DNA from: Anaerolineae bacterium
GTDB lineage: Bacteria; Chloroflexota; Anaerolineae; Aggregatilineales; Phototrophicaceae
Length of the DNA stretch: 11,679 nucleotides
Reading direction: 5' to 3'
Assembly: GCA_025454715.1 (NCBI GenBank)
Contig: JALONY010000021.1
Location: 1-11,679, forward strand
Part shown: positions 1-5,980 of the stretch, in pieces
How the letters are laid out: each line of letters begins with the position of its first letter
How positions within the stretch are numbered: position 1 is the stretch's first letter
Program-made: the position numbers and the translations under genes
The notes under the pieces: generated by a model
What the model was told of the DNA's origin: nothing
Database searches by the model: none
Seen by the model: only the letters and a program-made list of their open reading frames with translations

Positions 1-1910
1 TGTATCAGGTGTTGACCGGCTCACACCCGTTCAAGGTGACGGAGCCGACTTACCTAATTTTCGAAATCTTGAACGCCGAGCCGGACTTGACCTCCATCAG
101 CCTGCTCTCGGAGCTGGCGACCGGTGCCGACCGCCACGCCTACCTGACCCTGCGCGAGGTGATGAAGCGCTTGCTGAGCAAACAGCCGGAACACCGCTAC
201 GGCTCGGCACGCGAGGCGGGCAATGTGTTGGCCTCGGCGTTGGGGCGCAACCTCGCCGACCGCAGTGATTACCGCGAGAGCTACTTGGTCTCGGCGCGCT
301 TCGTCGGGCGCGAGGCGGAGCTTGGGTTGCTGCGCGAGGCGTTAGAAAATGCCGAGGACGGGCGCGGCTCGGTGTGGCTGGTCGGTGGCGAGTCGGGGGT
401 GGGCAAGTCGCGCTTATTGGACGAATTGCGCGCACAGGCGCTGGTGCGCGGGACGTTGGTCTTGCGCGGGCAGGGCGTGGCCGAGGGCGGCTTGCCGTAT
501 CAATTGTGGCGTGACCCCGCGCGCCGCTTGGTGTTGACCAGTCGCTTGACCGATTTGGAGGCCAGCGTCTTGAAGGCGCTGGTGCCCGACATCGGGGCAT
601 TGCTCGACCGTGAGGTGGTGGATGCGCCGCCGTTGGACGGTGCCCCTGCCCGCCAGCGCTTAGCGCAGACGTTGCTGGATGTGTTGCGGTTGCAATATCG
701 GGTGATTTTGTTGTTGCTGGAAGATTTGCAGTGGGCGGTCGAGAGCGTCGAACTCCTGCGCGACATCGCGCACGCCCTCGGTGATTTGCCGATTTTGGTG
801 GTGGGGACGTATCGCGATGACGAACGCCCCGACCTGCCCCAAGACCTGCCGACCGCCAGCAGTATCAAGCTGCGCCGCTTCTCGCAACAGACCATCCAGA
901 CGCTCAGCCTCGCCATTTTGGGCGAGGCGGGTGAGCGCGAGGATGTGGTGAGCTTTTTGGCACGCGAGACGGAGGGCAACGTCTTCTTCGTCATCGAGGT
1001 GTTGCGCGCCTTGGCCGAGACCGCGGGCGGCCTCGACGCCATTGCGCAACGGGGCTTGCCCGAGACGGTGGTGGTCGGCGGGGTGCGTGACGTGCTCAAG
1101 CGCCGTTTGTTGCGCTTGCCGCCCGAGGCGTTGACATTGCTCAAGCGGGCGGCGGTGGCCGGTCGTCAGCTCGACCTCGCGCTGATTCCGGCGTGGGTCT
1201 CGGCGGGGTTCAACGTCGATGGGTGGTTGGCGGCTTGTGCCGACGCGGTGGTGTTGGAGACGGTCGATGGGGAATGGCGCTTCGCCCACGATAAGCTGCG
1301 CGAGGCGCTTTTGGCCGACGTGGGGCAGGACGAGCGGCCTGTGTTGCATCGCGAGGTGGCGTCCGCCATCGAATTGGCGTACCCCAACGACGCGGCGCGG
1401 GCGGCGGCCTTGGCCGAGCATTGGCGCATGGCGGGCGACGGGGTGCGTTACTTGCGCTATGGCCTCGATGGGGCGCGCCAGATGCGGTCGGTCGGGCGGT
1501 TTGACGAGTGCCAGCGGATGTGCAAGGCGATGCTGGAATTGTTGACCGACCCCGACGAGCGGCGGATGACGGTTTTGTCGTTGCTGGGCGATGCCTATTG
1601 GGACGGCAACCAATATCAACTGGCCGAGGCATCGTACAGCGAGAGCTTGACGATTGCGCGCCGCCTGCGCCATATGTTGGGGGCGGCGGCGGCTTTGATT
1701 GGCTTGGGGTCGGTCAGCTGGCGGTCGGGCAACCTCGACGATGCGGTGCAGTATTATGGCGAGGGGCAGGCGCTGGCCGAGCGGAGCGATAGCGTCGATT
1801 ACATGTCGGACGCCCTCAACGGGTTGGGGTGCGGGCGCTGGAATTGTCGCAACGCAGCCCCGAATTGTGGCGGCAGGCGCGTTGTTACAACAACCTCGCC
1901 AACACCATGA
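1..1910 (+). CDS. Ser/Thr kinase-AAA ATPase-TPR signalling protein, 5'-truncated, first part of a frame-broken gene
   Basis: The reading frame is open from the window edge, so the true start and most of the kinase domain lie outside. Visible parts in order: the last part of a protein kinase C-lobe (LTGSHPF near nt 12-32 and the kinase-end motif EHRYGSAREA near nt 190-218); an ORC/STAND-like ATPase module opening with FVGREAEL (about nt 300); Walker A GGESGVGKS (nt 384-410); Walker B ILLLLEDLQWA (about nt 705-737) and VVGTYRDDE; then TPR-like units from about nt 1480. The layout resembles PknK and other kinase-ATPase-TPR regulators, which sense a signal and phosphorylate or scaffold partners in the cytoplasm; the signal here is unknown. 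After DALNGLG (nt 1809-1829) the frame runs into Cys/Arg-rich nonsense and stops at 1910, while TPR sequence resumes in another frame. The family call is strong; whether this copy works is doubtful. Confidence 0.85.
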   Translation, partial: YQVLTGSHPFKVTEPTYLIFEILNAEPDLTSISLLSELATGADRHAYLTLREVMKRLLSKQPEHRYGSAREAGNVLASALGRNLADRSDYRESYLVSARFVGREAELGLLREALENAEDGRGSVWLVGGESGVGKSRLLDELRAQALVRGTLVLRGQGVAEGGLPYQLWRDPARRLVLTSRLTDLEASVLKALVPDIGALLDREVVDAPPLDGAPARQRLAQTLLDVLRLQYRVILLLLEDLQWAVESVELLRDIAHALGDLPILVVGTYRDDERPDLPQDLPTASSIKLRRFSQQTIQTLSLAILGEAGEREDVVSFLARETEGNVFFVIEVLRALAETAGGLDAIAQRGLPETVVVGGVRDVLKRRLLRLPPEALTLLKRAAVAGRQLDLALIPAWVSAGFNVDGWLAACADAVVLETVDGEWRFAHDKLREALLADVGQDERPVLHREVASAIELAYPNDAARAAALAEHWRMAGDGVRYLRYGLDGARQMRSVGRFDECQRMCKAMLELLTDPDERRMTVLSLLGDAYWDGNQYQLAEASYSESLTIARRLRHMLGAAAALIGLGSVSWRSGNLDDAVQYYGEGQALAERSDSVDYMSDALNGLGCGRWNCRNAAPNCGGRRVVTTTSPTP

Positions 1911-2626
1911 ACTATCTGGGTGACCCTGACACGGCGCGGGCGTATTGCCTAAAGGCCTATGATTTGTTCAAAGAATTGGGTGACCGGCGTGGCACGGCCT
2001 ATACCGCGCTTAACCTCGGGTCGATTTTGGAGCAATTGCGCGAGTATGAGGGTGCCCGCGAGTTTTACGAGGAGGGCATGAGCATCTTCAAGATGCTGGG
2101 CAACCCGTGGGGGTTGGCGGCGGCCACCAGCAACTTCGGCTCGATGCTGGAGGTGCGGGGTGATTTGCGTCCTGCGTTGGCGCGCCACCTCGAGGCGCTG
2201 GAGATTGCCAAGCAACTGGGTGACCCGTATTTGCAATGCGCCATCCAATGCAGCGCGGCCAGCGCGGCGCTGTCGTTGGGGGATGAGCAACAAGCACGCA
2301 CGTTGTTGGTCGATTTGATGATTACGGCGCAAGAGCGCGGGTTGCGCCCGCTGGAGCTAGAGGCGTTGGCCGTCTACGCCCGTTTGCTGATGCTGACCGA
2401 CCGCCCGCGGGACGCGGCGGAGCTGGCGGGTGTGCTGACCGTGCACCTGCACAGCGCGGCGGTCGAGGCGCGGCTCAACCCACTGCTCGACTCGTTGTCC
2501 GCGCTACTCGACCTCGACACGTTCGCGGCGGCGCATGAGCGCGGCAAGTCCACCGATGTCGAGGTGGCATTGGTGCGCGCCCTGCGCGATTTGCGCCAAG
2601 CCCAGCGCCGTGCTGGGCGGCGTTAA
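1829..2626 (+). CDS. C-terminal TPR part of the same frame-broken kinase-ATPase-TPR gene
   Basis: This frame encodes TPR units in continuation of the upstream fragment: RALELSQRS, CYNNLANTMNYLGDPDTARAYCLKAY, then TALNLGSILEQLREYEGAREFYEEG and SNFGSMLEVRGDLRPALARHLEALE, with a period of about 40 residues. It ends in a leucine-rich helical segment and a basic tail (QRRAGRR). The first usable start is a GTG at 1829, but there is no convincing ribosome site; the open frame reaches back to 1793, so it overlaps the upstream fragment. It is best read as the tail of one protein rather than a separate gene. The TAA stop (2624-2626) shares the TTAA palindrome with the stop of the convergent flavoprotein gene. 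A 7-bp stem (nt 2600-2606 with 2612-2618) lies just before the stop but has no T-tract. Confidence 0.8.
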   Translation: MRALELSQRSPELWRQARCYNNLANTMNYLGDPDTARAYCLKAYDLFKELGDRRGTAYTALNLGSILEQLREYEGAREFYEEGMSIFKMLGNPWGLAAATSNFGSMLEVRGDLRPALARHLEALEIAKQLGDPYLQCAIQCSAASAALSLGDEQQARTLLVDLMITAQERGLRPLELEALAVYARLLMLTDRPRDAAELAGVLTVHLHSAAVEARLNPLLDSLSALLDLDTFAAAHERGKSTDVEVALVRALRDLRQAQRRAGRR

Positions 2627-4044
2627 CGGTTGAACAAGCGCACCAGCCCGCGCAAGAGCGCGCCGGTTGCGCCGGTGGGCAAGGTGCGGCGGGTGAAGCT
2701 GAGGCCAAGCGAGCCGTTGACGGTGGCGAAATTGGGGTAGGGGCGGACGAACTTGTTCGAGTCGCCGATGTTGCCGCCGCGCCAAAGCAGGGTCGCCCAT
2801 TCGGTCAGCAGGTCGGCGGCGTGCAAGCCGACCACGGTCACGCCCAAGAGCTTGCCGTTGGGGTGGTGGACGGCCTTCAGGAACCCGCGGGTGTTGGCCT
2901 CGGTTTGGGCGCGGTCTGAGCGGGACATGGGCAGGCGGGTGACCTGTACCTGACCCGCCCCGAACCGTGTGATGGCCTCGGCCTCGGTCAAGCCAGCGTG
3001 CGCGACCTCGGGGTCGGTGAAGGTTGCCCACATGGCTGGGCGGTTGGCGCGAGCCTTGACCGGTAAGAGCGCGTTGCGCGCCGCGATGTAGCCGTGATAA
3101 CCCGCCGTGTGGGTGAACATTTGCCCGCCGACCACATCGCCCGCCGCGTAGATGTGCGGCGCGGTCGTCCGCAAAGTGGGGGTCAAGACCAGTTTGCCGT
3201 TTGCATCGACCTGCACACCTGCGGCCTCGAGGCCGAGCTTGGCGAGGTTGGGGCTGCGACCGGTGGCGGCCAAGACCGTCCCGATGCCGATTTCGTGCCC
3301 ATCGACGGCGACGCGCACCCCGTTCAACGCTCTGGCATAGGCGATGTCTTTTGCGCCGAGGTGCAACGTGACGCCCTCGGCGCGCAAGGACTCGGCCACC
3401 AGCGCGCCAGCCTCGGCATCGTCACGCGGCAGCACTTGGTCGGACGCGGCCACCACGCTCACCCGTGCGCCCAGACGCCGGAAGGCTTGCGCCATCTCGA
3501 CTCCTGCGGGCCCCGCCCCGATGATGATGAGGGGGTCGGGGAGTGTGGTGAGGTCGAAGAGGGTGCGATTGGTCAGGTGGGGGAGGTCGGCCAACGCGGC
3601 GGGCACGATTGGGCTGGCACCGGTGGCCAACAAGATGTTTTTGGCCGTCAGGGTTTGGCCGTTGGACAAGGCGAGGGTGTGCGGGTCGGTGAATCGGGCG
3701 AAGGCCTCGATGACCTCGATACCGTCGGCGCGCAAGGCCTCGGGCGATTCGTCGTGGTAGATGTCGGCGACGGTGTGGCGGACGTGCTGCATGACGGCAC
3801 CGAAATCGACCCGCACGCCGTCGGCATGGACGCCGAAGCGGTCGGCGGTGCGGGCGTGGTGGGCGGCTTTGGCGGCGGCAACCAGCGATTTGCTGGGCAC
3901 GCAACCCGTCCATGTGCAGTCCCCGCCGACGTGCTCGCCCTCAATCATGACGGCACGGGCGCCGAGGAGCTTGGCGGTGGTGGCGGCCAGCAACCCTGCC
4001 GTGCCGCCACCGATAATCGCGAGGTCGTAGGTGTAGCGCGCCAC
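2623..4044 (-). CDS. Mercuric-reductase-like FAD/NAD(P) disulfide oxidoreductase
   Basis: A 473-residue class I pyridine-nucleotide disulfide oxidoreductase, expected to be a cytoplasmic FAD homodimer. Visible motifs: FAD Rossmann IIGGGTAG (residues 10-17); redox-active pair C43-x4-C48 in GGDCTWTGCVPSK; the NAD(P) Rossmann IIIGAGPAGVEMA in the middle; the second FAD motif YAAGDVVGG; and the C-terminal dimerisation domain with ATFTDPEVAHAGLTEAEA. At the position of the usual HPT-x-E motif it reads RPYPNFATVN, so the canonical His-Glu acid/base pair is missing. It also lacks the N-terminal metal-binding domain and the C-terminal vicinal cysteines of true MerA. The GTG start at 4044 lies 3 nt after the P450 stop without a good Shine-Dalgarno, pointing to translational coupling. 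Family assignment is firm; substrate is unknown, and an electron-transfer role towards the P450 is only a hypothesis. Confidence 0.9.
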   Translation of the reverse strand: MARYTYDLAIIGGGTAGLLAATTAKLLGARAVMIEGEHVGGDCTWTGCVPSKSLVAAAKAAHHARTADRFGVHADGVRVDFGAVMQHVRHTVADIYHDESPEALRADGIEVIEAFARFTDPHTLALSNGQTLTAKNILLATGASPIVPAALADLPHLTNRTLFDLTTLPDPLIIIGAGPAGVEMAQAFRRLGARVSVVAASDQVLPRDDAEAGALVAESLRAEGVTLHLGAKDIAYARALNGVRVAVDGHEIGIGTVLAATGRSPNLAKLGLEAAGVQVDANGKLVLTPTLRTTAPHIYAAGDVVGGQMFTHTAGYHGYIAARNALLPVKARANRPAMWATFTDPEVAHAGLTEAEAITRFGAGQVQVTRLPMSRSDRAQTEANTRGFLKAVHHPNGKLLGVTVVGLHAADLLTEWATLLWRGGNIGDSNKFVRPYPNFATVNGSLGLSFTRRTLPTGATGALLRGLVRLFNR

Positions 4045-4047
4045 CGG

Positions 4048-5415
4048 TTAGGCCAGCTCTGGCTGGCGGACGGTGACGTGCATTTGCATCCCATACTTGG
4101 GGCGCAGGGTGAACATGTCTTGTGGCTCGACCGGATGGCCGGGCTTGAGCGACAGCTTGAAGCGTTGCCCCAGCACCGCCAGCGCAATCTTGGCCTCCAT
4201 CATGGCGAAGGCGTTGCCGATGCACACGCGGGGGCCGTTGCCGAACGGCAGATAGGCGCTCTTGGGCAACGACTTCTCGAACTCGGGCGTGAAGCGTTCG
4301 GGCTTGAACGCCCACGGGTCGGGGTATAGGTTGGGGTTGTGGTGCACGCCCCAGATGTTGATGATGACGACGTTGTTTTTCTTGACCGGCTCGCCGCCGA
4401 GGGTGGTATCTTGGTGGGCTTGGCGGGTGGTGACCCAAGCGGGCGGGTACAGGCGCATCGACTCTTTGACGATTTGCTCGGTGTAGGTCAATTGGGCGAG
4501 GTCTTCGAGGGTGGGGGTGCGCCCGCCCAAGACGGCCTGCAATTCATCGTGGAAGCGCTGCTCGACCTCGGGGTTTTGGCTGAGCAGATACCATGTCCAC
4601 GTCAACGCTCGCGAGGTGGTCTCGTGACCGGCACCGAACAGGGTCATCACCTCGTCACGGACTTGTTTATCGGTCATGCCGCTGCCTTGCTCGTCTTGCG
4701 AGAGCAGGAGCATCGAGAGGGCGTCGCCTTTGTCGGTGATGTTTTGGCCGCTGGTCTTGCCTGCGCGCCGGTCGGCGATGATTTGGTAAATCAGCTCGTC
4801 GAGGCGGGCGATGGCGGCCTTGTAGCGGCGAATCTTGGCGCTGGGCACCCACATCGGGGTCGGGAAGAGAGTCATCAACCGCTCATCGACCGAGCGCAAG
4901 ACTTGCTCGATCACCTCGCGCAGCTCGGTCTCTTGGCCGCTCACCTCGGCGTCGAACAGCGATTTGCTGACGACGTGGATGGTGTAGTCGGTCATGAATT
5001 GTTCGAGGTCGATTTCGGCACCGTCTTGCCACGTCTTCCCGACCGATTGCGCGTAATCGACCATCAGGTCGGCATAGGCGGCGATGCGCTTGTGATGGAA
5101 GGCGGGCGAGACCAGCTTGCGCTGGGTGCGCCAGCTATCGCCGTCGTTGACGAACAGGCCATTGCCCAGCAAAGGCGCCATCACCGCTTTGGTCGAGCTA
5201 CTTTTGTAGTAGGATGCCGCGTTGGTGACGAGGACATCGTGGATGACCTCGGGCGAGTTGGCGGCAAACACGCGAAACGGCCCGAAGCGCCAGCGGACGA
5301 GGTCGCCTTGCGAGGGCGATTCCGCCAGCATTTCGAGCGGGCTATCGAAGAAACGGCGCATGTGGCCGGCGGGGGAGAGGGTGCGGGTGCCATCGCGGGC
5401 GATTGAGGCAGTCAT
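4048..5415 (-). CDS. Cytochrome P450, CYP102 heme-domain-like
   Basis: A 455-residue soluble cytochrome P450 (heme-thiolate monooxygenase). Diagnostic motifs: C-helix SWRTQRK; I-helix oxygen-activation motif FGAGHETTS; K-helix ESMR (ExxR); FKPERF; and the heme loop FGNGPRVCIG, with the proximal Cys near residue 398. The I-helix and heme-loop wording is closer to the BM3 (CYP102) and eukaryotic-like group, often fatty-acid or hydrocarbon hydroxylases, than to classical ferredoxin-dependent bacterial P450s. There is no fused reductase and no signal or membrane anchor. The ATG at 5415 is chosen because the promoter predicts transcription from about 5465, which excludes the upstream in-frame GTG at 5466. 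It is the first gene of an operon with the disulfide-reductase-type flavoprotein 3 nt downstream. The substrate cannot be read from sequence. Confidence 0.93.
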   Translation of the reverse strand: MTASIARDGTRTLSPAGHMRRFFDSPLEMLAESPSQGDLVRWRFGPFRVFAANSPEVIHDVLVTNAASYYKSSSTKAVMAPLLGNGLFVNDGDSWRTQRKLVSPAFHHKRIAAYADLMVDYAQSVGKTWQDGAEIDLEQFMTDYTIHVVSKSLFDAEVSGQETELREVIEQVLRSVDERLMTLFPTPMWVPSAKIRRYKAAIARLDELIYQIIADRRAGKTSGQNITDKGDALSMLLLSQDEQGSGMTDKQVRDEVMTLFGAGHETTSRALTWTWYLLSQNPEVEQRFHDELQAVLGGRTPTLEDLAQLTYTEQIVKESMRLYPPAWVTTRQAHQDTTLGGEPVKKNNVVIINIWGVHHNPNLYPDPWAFKPERFTPEFEKSLPKSAYLPFGNGPRVCIGNAFAMMEAKIALAVLGQRFKLSLKPGHPVEPQDMFTLRPKYGMQMHVTVRQPELA

Positions 5416-5449
5416 GGTGCGGCCTATCCTTGTGTGTGGGGGACGTGTT

Positions 5450-5465
5450 TGTGAAAAACGACACA
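5450..5465. promoter_or_regulatory. CRP/FNR-like palindromic operator at the P450 transcription start
   Basis: The site reads TGTGA-N6-ACACA, one mismatch from the CRP consensus TGTGA-N6-TCACA; the perfect outer symmetry is TTGTG-N8-CACAA at 5449-5466. It covers the predicted start of P450 transcription and lies just downstream of the -10 box, a position where a bound regulator would normally repress. The match is read from sequence; the identity of the regulator is inference, and no CRP/FNR gene is in the window. Confidence 0.4.
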
Positions 5466-5471
5466 ATAGGT

Positions 5472-5500
5472 ATCGTATGCGGGTTCGTAAGAAATGTCAA
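5472..5500 (-). promoter_or_regulatory. Sigma70-type promoter of the P450 operon
   Basis: On the minus strand TTGACA (5500-5495, perfect consensus) is followed after exactly 17 nt by TACGAT (5477-5472, 4 of 6 matches to TATAAT). Transcription should begin near 5465, giving a leader of about 50 nt before the ATG at 5415. This is the best promoter match I found in the window. Confidence 0.65.
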
Positions 5501-5510
5501 TCGGTCGGCT

Positions 5511-5540
5511 CATCGGGCGTTCAGGCATCGGGCGTATGAT
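5511..5540 (+). promoter_or_regulatory. Direct repeat and -10 box upstream of the PPOX gene
   Basis: CATCGGGCGT occurs twice with a 15-bp period (5511-5520 and 5526-5535), ending at a good -10 candidate TATGAT (5535-5540). No matching -35 box stands 16-18 nt upstream, and the repeats occupy that place, which would fit an activator-dependent promoter. The predicted start of transcription is near 5547, about 30 nt before the ATG. Confidence 0.3.
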
Positions 5541-5577
5541 GGGGGCGCTTTTTGGGACGATACGAGAGGATGCCGCG

Positions 5578-5967
5578 ATGGCGACCACTACACGGGCTTT
5601 TACAAATTTGGATGGGCATCAGTTCATGAGCTTGACGACGTACCGCAAGACGGGTCAGGCGGTGCCGACGCCGGTCTGGTTCGTGGCCGACGAGGGCAAG
5701 CTGTACGTGATGACGATGGGCGACTCGGGCAAGGCCAAGCGCATCCGCAACAACGGGATGGTGGTGACGGCGCCGTGCAAGGCCAATGGCGAGGTGCTTG
5801 GGGAGTCGGCGGAGGGGCGGGCGCGCCTGCTCTCGGCAGAGGAAGGCAAGCGCGCCAACGGGTTGCTGAATCGCAAATATGGGGTGATGAAGCGCTTGTT
5901 CGACCTGATGCACGTGGTGCGGGGGCAGGTGAACCAACGGGTGTACCTCGAGATTAGCCCGCGCTAG
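5578..5967 (+). CDS. PPOX-class split-barrel flavin/F420-dependent oxidoreductase
   Basis: A 129-residue protein of the pyridoxamine-5'-phosphate-oxidase-like split-barrel family, resembling the Rv2061c-type F420-dependent PPOX group. Typical pieces: FTNLDGHQFMSLTTYRKTGQAVPTP at the N-terminus, then PVWFVADEGKLYVMT (strand pair), DSGKAKRIRNNGMVVTAPC (cofactor phosphate region in this fold), and a helical ending NGLLNRKYGVMKRLFDLM. Such proteins bind FMN, F420 or heme and reduce small molecules; the cofactor cannot be decided here. The ATG at 5578 is preferred over an upstream in-frame start at 5494 because GAGAGGA stands 7 nt before it, and the extra upstream residues lie in promoter DNA. It is divergent from the P450 operon with a shared 162-nt regulatory gap. 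Its TAG stop overlaps the stop of rel. Confidence 0.8.
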   Translation: MATTTRAFTNLDGHQFMSLTTYRKTGQAVPTPVWFVADEGKLYVMTMGDSGKAKRIRNNGMVVTAPCKANGEVLGESAEGRARLLSAEEGKRANGLLNRKYGVMKRLFDLMHVVRGQVNQRVYLEISPR

Positions 5968-5980
5968 GTGCTGTGCGGGC
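5957..5980. other. Inverted repeat around the overlapping stops of PPOX gene and rel
   Basis: GCCCGC (5957-5962) pairs with GCGGGC (5975-5980), and on the plus strand the stem can grow by two pairs including one G-U. The loop holds the CTAG shared by both stop codons. There is no T-tract, so it is at most a weak pause or 3'-end stabilising hairpin for the convergent transcripts. Confidence 0.3.

Noticed and set aside
1820..1840. Programmed ribosomal frameshift joining the two TPR fragments
   Set aside because: The G-rich stretch is not a standard slippery heptamer, and joining the frames still leaves the TPR unit about 19 residues short, which points to a deletion or assembly error.
2623..4044. 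True mercuric reductase (merA) and a mercury-resistance locus
   Set aside because: No N-terminal metal-binding domain, no C-terminal vicinal cysteines, and no merR, merT or merP nearby.
3094..5406. Long plus-strand open frames (3094-4329 and 4339-5406) opposite the flavoprotein and P450 genes
   Set aside because: Both lie fully opposite genes with clear motifs; their composition is Gly/Val/His/Asp-rich shadow sequence.
5416..5466. Extended N-terminus of the P450 (start at 5466)
   Set aside because: It would begin at the predicted transcription start and inside the palindromic operator; the added residues match no P450 feature.
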